Source: Thermoproteus sp. UBA157 (GTDB taxonomy: Archaea > Thermoproteota > Thermoprotei > Thermoproteales > Thermoproteaceae). Taken from it: DNA of 11,803 nucleotides. Location of the stretch: positions 20,501-32,303 of the forward strand of contig DANS01000004.1 of NCBI GenBank assembly GCA_002497345.1. Reading direction: 5' to 3'. Position 1 is the first letter of the stretch. Each line of letters starts with the position of its first letter. Below, in pieces: positions 5,743-11,803 of the stretch. The position numbers were made by a program, and so were the translations under genes. The notes beneath the pieces are model-generated. The model did no database searches, was not told where the DNA came from, and saw only the letters and a program-made list of their open reading frames with translations.

Positions 5743-7587
5743 ATGGCGGTATTTAGGGTGGCCAGAATAGACCTCCACACGGAAAAAGTGACGGAGGAGG
5801 TTTACAAGGACGATGTCCTCAAGAAGTTCCTCGGCGGCAGGGGGCTCGGCTCGTACTTAGCCCTCAAGGAAATACCCAAGGGGATTGATCCCCTCTCGCC
5901 GAGCAATAGGCTCTACATATTCGCCGGCCCGCTGTCGGCCATGGCGAACTTGTCCACCAGCCGCGTCACGGTCGTCACGAAGTCGCCGCTCACGGGCTCC
6001 TTGACGCACTCCAACGCCGGCGGGAACTTCGCCTATTGGCTGAGGAAGTCGGGCTACGATGGGCTGATAATAGAGGGCGCGGCGGAGGACCCCGTATATA
6101 TCGTGGTGAAAGACGGCGATGTGGCCATCAAGCCGGCCAAGCACCTCTGGGGCAAGTGGACTGGCGCCACCATCAAGGCGCTCTTGAGGGAGAACGGCTT
6201 CCCGGAGGAGGAGAAGGCCGCCGGCGCGGCGGTTATCGGTCCCGCCGGGGAGAACTTGGTGAAGATAGCCGGGATCAGGATGTCAGACTACGAGCGCTTC
6301 GCGGGGCGCGGCGGCGTGGGCGCCGTCATGGGGTCCAAGAAGCTCAAGGGCATACTGGTCTGGGGCACGCGCGATTTGCTGAAAGACGTGAAGGACCGCG
6401 CCAAGTTCATAGCCGAGTCCACGAAGCTCGCGCAAAGGCTCATGTCGGGGCCCACGGCCAAGGCGCTTCATATATACGGCACCAACTTGTTGACCGCGGT
6501 GATAAATTCGCTGGGCGCATATCCCGTAAGAAACTTCGAGACCGGCCACGCCGAGGAGGCCGACAAGCTCACCGGCGAGTACATCAAGAAGAACTACGTC
6601 GTGGAGACCCACGCGTGCATGATGTGCCCCATAGCGTGTACGCAACACGTGATGGTCAAGAGCGGGCCTTACAAGTTCGTGGGCAAGGCCAAGTACGAGT
6701 ACGAGAACACGTGGGCTCTGGGCGCCAACGTAGGCCTTTTCGACCCAGAGGCCGACTTGAGGCTACAGAAGCTCGCCAACGAGCTGGGCTTCGACACGAT
6801 CTCGTTAGGCAACACGCTCGCCGCAGCTGTGGAGCTGGCCAAAAAGGGGAAGCTAAAGCTGGACGTGGACTGGGGCGATGCGGGAGCTCTGGCGGACTTA
6901 GTCATAAGGACCGCCAACAGGAGCGACATAGGCGACGACCTCGCCGAGGGCGATTACAGACTCTCGCTGAAATACGGCGATCCCAGCGTCTTCCGCGGCT
7001 CGAGGGGGCAGGGCCTCCCCGCCTACGACCCCAGAGCGTTGAAGGGATTCGCCTTGTCCTACTTCACGGCCAATCGCGGCGGCGACCACCTCGAGGCCTA
7101 CTCGCCCACGTGGGAGGTCCTGGGCGTTCCGGAGAAGGTCGACCCGCTATGCGAGACCCCCGAGTGCATCGAGAAGCAAGCCAGGATCGTGATATACGCG
7201 CAACACCTCATGGCCTTGACCGACTCGGTGACGTACTGCAAGTTCGCCACGTTGGACCACGAGGGCATATTCGAGAAGGATCTCGCCTACCTCTTCAACT
7301 TGGCCTACGATTGGGACGTAACGCCTGAGGACATGTTGGCCATAGGCGAGCGCATTTTCAACGTTGAGAGGCTCTTCCACGTGAAGGAGGGCAAATGGGT
7401 CAAGGACGAGCTCAACCCGCATTTCAGGAACCCGATACCCACGGGCCCCGCCAAGGGCCACTCGGCCGCCAAGATGTTCGACGAGGGGATAAAGATCTAC
7501 TACAAGCTGAGGGGCTGGGTCGACGGGAAGCCCACCTACGACGTTCTGAAGAGGCTTGGCCTGGAGGAGTTCCAATATCTGCTCTAA
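5743..7587 (+). CDS. aor: Aldehyde:ferredoxin oxidoreductase (tungsten/molybdenum bis-pterin enzyme)
   Basis: This 614-residue protein has the full AOR-family architecture. The N-terminal beta domain (FLGGRGLGSYLA; SRVTVVTKSPLTGSLTHSNAGG; RFAGRGGVGAVMGSKKLKGI) wraps the bis-pterin cofactor. The [4Fe-4S] ligands are Cys292-x2-Cys295-x3-Cys299 and the distant Cys499 in DSVTYC, matching the DxxGLC pterin/cluster motif of Pyrococcus AOR. His449 in NRGGDHL matches the active-site His448, and an acidic YEYEN stretch lies near 318-322 where the catalytic Glu is expected. Family enzymes oxidise aldehydes to carboxylic acids and pass electrons to ferredoxin in the cytoplasm. Which subfamily (AOR, FOR, GOR, WOR) and substrate cannot be read from sequence alone. 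MoaD-like genes sit on both sides, and a T-run follows the stop. The ATG at 5743 is supported by a strong TATA box. Confidence 0.95.
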   Translation: MAVFRVARIDLHTEKVTEEVYKDDVLKKFLGGRGLGSYLALKEIPKGIDPLSPSNRLYIFAGPLSAMANLSTSRVTVVTKSPLTGSLTHSNAGGNFAYWLRKSGYDGLIIEGAAEDPVYIVVKDGDVAIKPAKHLWGKWTGATIKALLRENGFPEEEKAAGAAVIGPAGENLVKIAGIRMSDYERFAGRGGVGAVMGSKKLKGILVWGTRDLLKDVKDRAKFIAESTKLAQRLMSGPTAKALHIYGTNLLTAVINSLGAYPVRNFETGHAEEADKLTGEYIKKNYVVETHACMMCPIACTQHVMVKSGPYKFVGKAKYEYENTWALGANVGLFDPEADLRLQKLANELGFDTISLGNTLAAAVELAKKGKLKLDVDWGDAGALADLVIRTANRSDIGDDLAEGDYRLSLKYGDPSVFRGSRGQGLPAYDPRALKGFALSYFTANRGGDHLEAYSPTWEVLGVPEKVDPLCETPECIEKQARIVIYAQHLMALTDSVTYCKFATLDHEGIFEKDLAYLFNLAYDWDVTPEDMLAIGERIFNVERLFHVKEGKWVKDELNPHFRNPIPTGPAKGHSAAKMFDEGIKIYYKLRGWVDGKPTYDVLKRLGLEEFQYLL

Positions 7588-7588
7588 A

Positions 7589-7594
7589 TTTTTT
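7589..7594 (+). terminator. T-run immediately after AOR
   Basis: Six T residues start one base after the AOR stop, without a preceding hairpin. Such runs can pause or release archaeal RNA polymerase. It could lower expression of the downstream MoaD-like gene, which begins at 7599 and has only a weak TATA-like AATATC about 22 nt upstream. Confidence 0.3.
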
Positions 7595-7598
7595 CCCT

Positions 7599-7883
7599 AT
7601 GAAGATATGGGTAAGATATCTAGCCACGCTCTACGACTTGATGGGGACCATGAGGGACGTGTTGGAGGTGCCCGATGGGTCGACCGTGATGGACCTCATA
7701 AAGGCCATCGACGAGAAATACGGCGGGAGGCTGTCGAGGGAGATCCTCGACGGCGGGAGGCTCAAGGACGAGTACAACATATTGGTGAACGGGCGCGCCA
7801 TCGATTACCTAGCGGGCTTGGGCACTAGACTCAAGGACGGAGACGAGGTGGTCTTCTTGCCGCCGGTGGGCGGCGGCCTATGA
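7599..7883 (+). CDS. Second MoaD-like ubiquitin-fold protein, downstream of AOR
   Basis: The protein is 94 residues, the same length as the MoaD-like protein upstream of AOR, and clearly its paralogue: both contain ILVNGR, a (I/V)D(Y/F)L block and TRLKDGD. It has a MKIWVRYLATLYDLMG first strand/loop and a long helix (TVMDLIKAIDEKYGG). It ends in PPVGGGL: Gly-Gly is followed by one more residue, so thiocarboxylation would need removal of the terminal Leu, or the protein may act without sulfur transfer. It starts 11 bp after the AOR stop with no clear Shine-Dalgarno, and is probably cotranscribed with AOR. The ATG at 7599 is the first sensible start; upstream extensions would overlap AOR. Its 3' end overlaps the convergent regulator gene by 6 bases. 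Confidence 0.88.
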   Translation: MKIWVRYLATLYDLMGTMRDVLEVPDGSTVMDLIKAIDEKYGGRLSREILDGGRLKDEYNILVNGRAIDYLAGLGTRLKDGDEVVFLPPVGGGL

Positions 7884-8075
7884 ACGCTTGGCTTTCCGCC
7901 TCCTGTACATCTCGAGCCATCTCTTCGCAGTTCCGTTGAAGTACATCTCCAAGGCCGCCCTTATGGCCTCGTTCCTCGTGACGAAAACGCCCTTGGTCAC
8001 GAGCAGATCCACTTTCTTCACGGTGCTCTCCGAGAGGGTGAAGGAGACTAGCTTCATCTTATCCTTCTTCTCCAC
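7878..8075 (-). CDS. Ribbon-helix-helix (CopG/MetJ-type) DNA-binding protein
   Basis: This is a 65-residue basic protein with a short beta strand (MKLVSFTLSES), a first helix (TVKKVDLLVTKG) and a second helix entered by TRNEAIRAALEMYF, the classic ribbon-helix-helix layout. Such proteins dimerise, and the paired strands read the DNA major groove. A positively charged tail (KRWLEMYRRRKAKRS) follows. The GTG start at 8075 is preferred over the ATG at 8057 (59 residues) because a TATA-like GCATATATT is centred 24 nt before the GTG. It lies 56 bp downstream of fumarase alpha on the same strand and converges on the MoaD-like gene with a 6-base overlap. Its targets are unknown; candidates are its own promoter and the dyad at the fumarase promoter. 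It could also be the antitoxin-type half of a pair, but no toxin gene is adjacent. Confidence 0.82.
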   Translation of the reverse strand: MEKKDKMKLVSFTLSESTVKKVDLLVTKGVFVTRNEAIRAALEMYFNGTAKRWLEMYRRRKAKRS

Positions 8076-8094
8076 GCACCATAGCGCGGTCTAC

Positions 8095-8103
8095 AATATA
8101 TGC
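8095..8103 (-). promoter_or_regulatory. TATA-like box of the RHH regulator gene
   Basis: The minus strand reads GCATATATT, centred about 24 nt upstream of the GTG at 8075. It supports the GTG start and an mRNA separate from the fumarase alpha gene upstream. Confidence 0.5.
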
Positions 8104-8131
8104 TTTGCGTTTGTCCCTCCCCTAATGCGAA

Positions 8132-9004
8132 CTAGGCCTTAACCTCGTATCTGCCGTCTGGCCAAACCGTGGCCGTGGCCCTCCTCGTGGCCCAACACGA
8201 GAAGATTATTGCCAGCGCGAAGGTGGCCGGATGTCTGTAGGCATACTCTATGTGGACGTCCAGCGCCGTTATGTTCCCGCCTACTCCGTGGGCGCCTAGG
8301 CCCAACTTGTTGATCGCCTTGAGGAGCGCCTCCTCCATCTTGGCCACCTCGGGGTTCTGGTTCCTGGAGCCGACCGGCCTAAGCGTAGCGGCCTTCTTGG
8401 CCAGCTTGGCCGCGGCGTCGAGGGTAGGGCCTATGCCGATGCCCACTATCACGGGAGGACACGGCATAGGCCCAGCGTCTATGACGGACTCGAGCACTAT
8501 TCTGGGCAGCTCCCTAAGCGCCACGCCCGGCGGCAGGACCATGGCCTTGCCCGGCAACTCCGAACCGCCTCCCTTGGGCACGTAGGTGAACTGCAGATAA
8601 TCCCCGTCGAATAGCTCCACGTCGAATACGGGGACTCCCAAGCCTGTGTTGTCGCCGGGGTTCCTCTCAGTAAACGGATCCGCCGTGTTGGGCCTCAGAG
8701 GCAACTCCTTGGTCACTTGCCTCACAGCCTCCGTGAGTATGGAGAGGACCTTGCTCCTTATGGGAAAGCCGTCGCCCAGCTTTACGAAGAAGGTGGGAAC
8801 GCCCGTGTCTTGGCAGACGGCGGATGTTGTGGCGGCGGCCAGCTCTATGTTCTTGAGGATGGCGCCCAGCTGCACCTTGGCCGCCTCCGAGGTCTCCTCG
8901 CCATGCGCCCTCCTCAACGCGTCGATTACGTCGAGGGCTGGCGAAATGCTCGCCTTAGCGATGGCCTCCTTGGCGGCTTTCAGAACGACCTCCTCGAGGT
9001 CCAT
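8132..9004 (-). CDS. Fumarate hydratase class I, alpha (N-terminal) subunit
   Basis: The 290-residue protein is the cluster-binding subunit of two-subunit class I fumarases (or the related L-tartrate dehydratases). Its three Cys, in VCQDTG (Cys64), PCPP (Cys182) and SCWATRR (Cys270), sit where the ligands of the catalytic [4Fe-4S] cluster are expected. RPNTADPFTERNPGDNTG, FTYVPKGGGSE and LGAHGVGGNITALDVHIEYAYRHPA are family blocks for substrate binding. The reaction is reversible hydration of fumarate to malate, used in the TCA cycle and in the dicarboxylate/4-hydroxybutyrate cycle of Thermoproteales. The beta subunit is encoded divergently 106 bp away rather than in tandem, so the two must be coordinated across the shared intergenic region. 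The ATG at 9004 has an AAAAATATTTC box about 27 nt upstream, lying in a dyad. Fumarase is favoured over tartrate dehydratase by context, not by proof. Confidence 0.92.
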   Translation of the reverse strand: MDLEEVVLKAAKEAIAKASISPALDVIDALRRAHGEETSEAAKVQLGAILKNIELAAATTSAVCQDTGVPTFFVKLGDGFPIRSKVLSILTEAVRQVTKELPLRPNTADPFTERNPGDNTGLGVPVFDVELFDGDYLQFTYVPKGGGSELPGKAMVLPPGVALRELPRIVLESVIDAGPMPCPPVIVGIGIGPTLDAAAKLAKKAATLRPVGSRNQNPEVAKMEEALLKAINKLGLGAHGVGGNITALDVHIEYAYRHPATFALAIIFSCWATRRATATVWPDGRYEVKA

Positions 9005-9022
9005 GCAGCTTCCTGTCGCCTG

Positions 9023-9040
9023 CTAGAAATATTTTTCTAG
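9023..9040. promoter_or_regulatory. 18-bp dyad over the fumarase alpha TATA box (possible operator)
   Basis: CTAGAAA (9023-9029) and TTTCTAG (9034-9040) form perfect 7-bp inverted arms around TATT. The TATA-like AAAAATATTTC used by fumarase alpha lies inside it (9026-9036). A dimeric repressor bound here would block TBP. The protein is unknown; a dyad may also arise by chance in AT-rich promoter DNA. Confidence 0.4.
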
Positions 9041-9084
9041 CTTCGTTTGTCCCCACCATTTTAGACTGAAGACGATAGAAAGAC

Positions 9085-9091
9085 CTTAAAT
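9085..9091 (+). promoter_or_regulatory. TATA-like box of the fumarase beta gene
   Basis: CTTAAAT is centred about 23 nt before the ATG at 9111. It decides the start: an earlier in-frame ATG at 9090 falls inside this box and would give seven extra unconserved-looking residues. Confidence 0.5.
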
Positions 9092-9110
9092 GGCCCGACC
9101 TCCTTTCTCC

Positions 9111-9722
9111 ATGGCTAACTATAAGCTCAAGACGCCCCTCAAAGACGAAGACGTTGAAGGGCTGAGAGTCGGCGATACGCTCTACATATCCGGCGTTATC
9201 GTGAGCGCGAGGGATGCGGCGCATGCCAGAATACTGGAATACCTCAAGGAGGGGAGGCCGCTGCCCGTCGACTTGAGAGGCGGCGCGATATACCACGCGG
9301 GGCCTGTGGCCAAGAGGGAGGGCGATAGGTGGAGGATAATAGCGATGGGGCCCACCACGTCGGCGAGGATGGAGGCCTTCGAAGCCGACGTTATAGAGAA
9401 GCTGGGCGTCAAGCTGATAATAGGCAAAGGCGGCATGGGCAAGAGAACCGCCGAGGCCATGAGGAGATACAAAGCGGCATATGCCATATTCACCGGCGGC
9501 GCCGGGGTGTTGGCGGCCCAGGCCATAAAAAGAGTCGTCGACGTGCACTGGCTGGATCTCGGCATGGCCGAAGCCATGTGGGTCCTCGAGGTCGAGGACT
9601 TCGGGCCGCTCACCGTGATGATCGACCCCACAGGCCGCAACTTCTACGAGGAGGCTAGGGAGAAGATGAGGGCCAAGGTGCCCGAGCTCGTGAGGGAGCT
9701 CGGCGAGGTCTTCAAGGCATAG
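9111..9722 (+). CDS. Fumarate hydratase class I, beta (C-terminal) subunit
   Basis: The 203-residue protein matches the C-terminal half of class I fumarases. Visible blocks are VGDTLYISGVIVSARDAAHAR (20-40, with the RDxAH motif), AMGPTTSARM (78-87, substrate-binding Thr/Ser/Arg), GKGGM (105-109), FTGGAGVLAA, the LDLGMAEAMW motif and a GPLTVMIDPTGRNF block. It completes the active site built around the iron-sulfur cluster of the alpha subunit encoded on the opposite strand. The start at 9111 is preferred over 9090 because of TATA-box position. The 3' end overlaps the convergent acetyltransferase gene by 11 bases. Confidence 0.92.
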   Translation: MANYKLKTPLKDEDVEGLRVGDTLYISGVIVSARDAAHARILEYLKEGRPLPVDLRGGAIYHAGPVAKREGDRWRIIAMGPTTSARMEAFEADVIEKLGVKLIIGKGGMGKRTAEAMRRYKAAYAIFTGGAGVLAAQAIKRVVDVHWLDLGMAEAMWVLEVEDFGPLTVMIDPTGRNFYEEAREKMRAKVPELVRELGEVFKA

Positions 9723-10209
9723 CCGCCCGCGCCGCAGCGACCGCTGAGCTTTTAAGCGCCAAGCGCCTCAAGTTGAGCTTGACGGTGCACACAACGCCTC
9801 TACACGATATCGAGGCGCCCAGCCTTTTGGCTATCGCGAGGGCCTTCGCGTTCTCCCTGAGGATCTCGGCTATAGCCGCGTCGAAGCCCAGACGCGGGAG
9901 CAGGGCAGCGAAGATCTCCGCTATCCTCGTGCCGTAGCCCCTCCCTTGCAAGGAGTCGACCACGACTAGGCCGGCTTCGACTTCCCCCTCGCCGCAAGGA
10001 GTTACGTCGACTAAGGCCACGGGCCTTCTGCCTTGCACGACCAAGAAGGTCCTGCCACCGCACGACCACATGCGCTCGTAGGCGCTGGCTGGGTCCCTCA
10101 CAGCAGCCAAGAAGCGGAGATATCTGCTCTCCTCGCCCACCATTGAGTAGAACCTCCTCACTTCGTCGTAAAGGCCCGTGATCTCGTAGTAGTCGAGGTC
10201 CACGCGCAT
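9712..10209 (-). CDS. GNAT-family N-acetyltransferase
   Basis: The 165-residue protein carries GNAT motif A, VVDSLQGRGYGTRIAEIF (83-100; the QGRGYG loop binds the acetyl-CoA pyrophosphate), and motif B, AEILRENAKALAIAKRLGA (114-132). The preceding strands (FLVVQGRRPVALVDVTP...VEAGLVV) also fit. The substrate is unknown; the family acetylates protein N-termini, lysines, polyamines and small molecules. The open frame extends upstream to 10308, but those 33 residues are AT-rich and lie over the intergenic promoter, so the ATG at 10209 is chosen. Three Cys lie in SISCRGVVCTV and WSCGG. A basic/alanine-rich tail follows the domain and runs 11 bases into the fumarase beta 3' end. It is probably an independent transcript. 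Confidence 0.82.
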   Translation of the reverse strand: MRVDLDYYEITGLYDEVRRFYSMVGEESRYLRFLAAVRDPASAYERMWSCGGRTFLVVQGRRPVALVDVTPCGEGEVEAGLVVVDSLQGRGYGTRIAEIFAALLPRLGFDAAIAEILRENAKALAIAKRLGASISCRGVVCTVKLNLRRLALKSSAVAAARAAMP

Positions 10210-10215
10210 TTTACG

Positions 10216-10240
10216 TTTATATCTTAAAAATCTTATTGTC
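10216..10240 (-). promoter_or_regulatory. Probable promoter region of the GNAT gene
   Basis: On the minus strand this AT-rich stretch contains AATAAG, TTTTTAAG and ATATAA 10-30 nt before the ATG at 10209. The exact TATA box cannot be chosen by eye. It supports the internal start against the longer frame. Confidence 0.35.
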
Positions 10241-10259
10241 CGCAGAAGAGAATTTAAAT

Positions 10260-10323
10260 TTGACGATAAAATCTGGAATATTTGAAGAGAATTACTCTTA
10301 CTAATCAAGGGATTTTACGTCAA
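10260..10323. repeat. 64-bp concentric imperfect inverted repeat in the fbp-GNAT intergenic region
   Basis: Outer arms TTGACGATAAAATC (10260-10273) and GATTTTACGTCAA (10311-10323) pair with a single-base bulge. Inner arms AAGAG (10285-10289) and CTCTT (10295-10299) share the same centre, near 10292. As RNA from the fbp strand it would form a long interrupted stem about 30 nt after the fbp stop. It lies upstream of the GNAT promoter, so a binding site or remnant element is also possible. Confidence 0.5.
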
Positions 10324-10324
10324 T

Positions 10325-10330
10325 AAAAAA
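10325..10330 (-). terminator. T-run terminator candidate after fbp
   Basis: The minus strand has six T residues (CATTTTTTATTG) beginning about 22 nt beyond the fbp stop at 10353-10355, just before the large inverted repeat. This is the likely end of the fbp transcript. Confidence 0.45.
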
Positions 10331-10352
10331 TGTTCAGCTTCGTATTAGCAAC

Positions 10353-11549
10353 TCAATCGTGCGAGGCCGCGATCGCTGCACCCTTGACCGCCTCGGTCAC
10401 GTACTTCTCGCGGTTCTTCTCGAAATCGTCGGCCGAATATGCCCTTATCTTGGCCAGTATCTTTGGCAACGTGGTGTACTCCATCTCCTCGGGCGGTAGG
10501 CGGTGAGGCTGGAACGGGCCCATGCGGCGTATGTACTCGGTTATCTGCGCCGCCAGCTGGCGCGTGTAGTCGAAGGCCGGGTCGTCGAATAAGTCGACGG
10601 GCCCCTCGAGGTAGCCGTCGTGTAGCTGCCAGCCCAAGGCGCCCACCTTGGGCGGCCCGTCGAATCTGGTCATCTTGGCCCCCACGGCTATCCTCTTCTC
10701 GACGTCTATTTGGTAGAAGCGCATGGGCATCAAGGGCCCGGCGTGGGATCCCCTCATCCATCCGTGCACCAGATGCGGATACGCGAAGGCCTCCAGCACC
10801 TCGCCGACGGCCGGCATCCCGTGTTGGGCCCTCACGATGGCCACCGGGTCGTCCTTGCCCACGTAGCGGCCGGCTATGAGGTTCAGCCTCTCGACGCTGA
10901 CGGCCGCCGCCGGCGCGCCGTCCGCACGCCTGTAGACCCGCCTTATTATGTAGCGGCCCGTCGTGCCTATGAGGCCGAGGAGCGAGTAGGACTCCTCGGG
11001 CGCCCTCAGCAAATACACCTTGTGCTCATATACGTCGAGGACCTCGAACAAGAAGCCCTCGTGCATGGCAGGATCGATCACGAGGCCCGCCGTGTTGAAG
11101 GGATCTGCAAATATCTTATACATGGGCAAATTGAAGGCGCCCGGCTCTGTCTTATCCGCGGCGAAGGTTATCACAGGCTCGGAGGGCCTCTCCTCGATCT
11201 CCAGCTCGGCCACCTGCGGCCCCATGCCCCTCACGTTGCCCGAGAAGGCCTCCCTCAGAAGGTCCTGCCCCGCGCCGTAGAGCTTGTACCTCCTCGCGAC
11301 CTTCTCGGTCACCTCCTTGAATATATCCCAAGCGAGCCCGTGTATCTCGGGGTTGTCCGGGCCCTTGGTGTGAGTCATGAGCAACGATATGTCGTCGCCT
11401 ACGTTGTAGGCGAAGTAGTCTATCAGAAGCCCCCTCTTCTGCGCCTCCTTGAGCCTCTCAGCGGCCAGCTCCAACATCTTGGGGTGGACCCAGGCGTGGC
11501 CGGGCCACCCCCCAACATCGGCTTTTATGATAGATATTGTGACCTTCAT
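10353..11549 (-). CDS. fbp: Bifunctional fructose-1,6-bisphosphate aldolase/phosphatase
   Basis: The 398-residue enzyme condenses dihydroxyacetone phosphate with glyceraldehyde-3-phosphate and then dephosphorylates the product to fructose-6-phosphate, making gluconeogenesis one-way. It is the archaeal FBPA/P (class V FBPase). The residues that I recall from the Thermoproteus neutrophilus structure occur here at the same numbers: Asp11 and His18 in KADVGGWPGH, Asp52-Asp53 in VGDDIS, Asp132-Lys133 in AADKTEPG for metals and phosphate, and Tyr229 and the Schiff-base Lys232 in GRYVGKDDP. Other hallmarks are LVHGWMRGSHAGPLMP, TRFDGPPKVGALG and MGPFQPHRLPPEEMEY. The ATG at 11549 has a TTTTTATA box 25 nt upstream. 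It is transcribed alone, away from the AT-rich right end, and is followed by a T-run. Confidence 0.97.
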   Translation of the reverse strand: MKVTISIIKADVGGWPGHAWVHPKMLELAAERLKEAQKRGLLIDYFAYNVGDDISLLMTHTKGPDNPEIHGLAWDIFKEVTEKVARRYKLYGAGQDLLREAFSGNVRGMGPQVAELEIEERPSEPVITFAADKTEPGAFNLPMYKIFADPFNTAGLVIDPAMHEGFLFEVLDVYEHKVYLLRAPEESYSLLGLIGTTGRYIIRRVYRRADGAPAAAVSVERLNLIAGRYVGKDDPVAIVRAQHGMPAVGEVLEAFAYPHLVHGWMRGSHAGPLMPMRFYQIDVEKRIAVGAKMTRFDGPPKVGALGWQLHDGYLEGPVDLFDDPAFDYTRQLAAQITEYIRRMGPFQPHRLPPEEMEYTTLPKILAKIRAYSADDFEKNREKYVTEAVKGAAIAASHD

Positions 11550-11803
11550 GGATCCGCCGGCTTGTCGATCTATAAAAATTTTGGTAGTACAGTTACAGTC
11601 AACTCAATCGTTATTACGTTTATTGAAGTACACTGAGCGCGTAAGGGAAGGCGTATAATAAAAACATATTCGCTATCGCTGTGTTCTCGACAATCGCGGA
11701 AATACGACGCTTCAGCCGCCAATTGGACCTATATACATCTATATAGAAATGGTTTTTGCGTAATTATCATTATGAATACTTGAATTTTTCGCAGAATATT
11801 ATA
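11550..11803. other. AT-rich non-coding region with a palindrome
   Basis: No open frame with coding character is visible in these 254 bases on either strand. Besides the fbp promoter they hold TATA-like stretches near 11651-11662 and a perfect inverted repeat, CTATATA-CATC-TATATAG (11729-11746), which could serve divergent promoters. A GC-richer stretch at about 11665-11725 lies between AT-rich flanks and might be a small RNA, but I recognise no box C/D or tRNA features. Confidence 0.5.
11571..11580 (-). promoter_or_regulatory. TATA box of the fbp gene
   Basis: The minus strand reads AATTTTTATA, centred about 25 nt upstream of the ATG at 11549, again the spacing of a leaderless transcript. 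Confidence 0.55.

Noticed and set aside
6036..7328. A 430-codon open frame inside the AOR gene
   Set aside because: Its product is Arg/Gly-rich with no recognisable domain; it is a shadow of the GC-rich AOR codons in another frame.
9090..9110. Earlier ATG for fumarase beta
   Set aside because: It lies within the predicted TATA box and adds residues that match nothing in the family.
10210..10308. A 33-residue N-terminal extension of the acetyltransferase frame
   Set aside because: The codons are AT-rich and unlike the gene, they cover the promoter region and part of the inverted repeat, and the GNAT domain fits a start at 10209.
10345..10363. Short match AACTCAATCGT shared with 11599-11609 as a possible direct repeat
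   Set aside because: Eleven bases, no extension on either side and no third copy; a chance match is likely.
10710..11636. A 308-codon plus-strand frame opposite fbp
   Set aside because: It is antisense to a strongly conserved enzyme, with His/Pro/Arg-rich composition typical of complementary-strand shadows.
11750..11790. Box C/D-like sRNA on the minus strand (AATGATAA as box C, a CTGA further on)
   Set aside because: Box C deviates from RUGAUGA, the spacing to the CTGA is too long, and no internal D'/C' pair is convincing.

Overview
The window looks like chromosomal DNA of a hyperthermophilic crenarchaeon of the order Thermoproteales (Thermoproteus/Pyrobaculum lineage). The evidence: the FBP aldolase/phosphatase carries every active-site residue I could check at the residue numbers I recall for the Thermoproteus neutrophilus enzyme; an aldehyde:ferredoxin oxidoreductase and a two-subunit [4Fe-4S] fumarase are present; genes are densely packed and GC-rich; and nearly every transcription unit starts at its start codon, with a TATA-like box centred about 23-27 nt upstream, the leaderless-mRNA arrangement typical of this group. 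I see no mobile element, CRISPR array, tRNA or rRNA.

Layout. 1-1217 (-): a WecC-like nucleotide-sugar dehydrogenase, cut by the window edge. 1237-3987 (-): a BtuF/FepB-like binding protein without a signal peptide, a DUF711/UPF0210 protein, and an HhH-GPD-fold protein with an EndoIII-type [4Fe-4S] loop. 4003-4380 (+): a small 6-pyruvoyl-tetrahydropterin-synthase-like protein, divergent from the Fe-S protein across only 15 bp. 4377-5360 (-): a divergent ketol-acid reductoisomerase. 5407-7883 (+): a MoaD-like protein, the tungsten/molybdenum enzyme AOR, and a second MoaD-like protein. 7878-8075 (-): a ribbon-helix-helix regulator. 8132-9004 (-) and 9111-9722 (+): fumarase alpha and beta subunits, transcribed divergently. 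9712-10209 (-): a GNAT acetyltransferase. 10353-11549 (-): FBP aldolase/phosphatase. 11550-11803: AT-rich non-coding DNA with the fbp promoter and a palindrome.

How the genes fit together. The metabolic core is central carbon metabolism of an anaerobic or facultative thermophile. Fumarase serves the TCA or dicarboxylate/4-hydroxybutyrate cycle. FBP aldolase/phosphatase drives one-way gluconeogenesis. AOR oxidises aldehydes to acids with ferredoxin, and its two flanking MoaD-like proteins probably serve pterin-cofactor sulfur transfer or AOR maturation. The sugar-nucleotide dehydrogenase probably feeds surface glycans.

The least ordinary part is about 3.1-5.7 kb. It holds an Fe-S HhH-GPD protein that loosely resembles queuosine-salvage proteins, a PTPS homologue without the classical catalytic triad, a KARI homologue missing two active-site residues, and a nearly symmetric TATA element that seems to serve two divergent genes. 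Nothing here proves a new system. The Fe-S/PTPS-like divergent pair is the best candidate for undescribed biochemistry.
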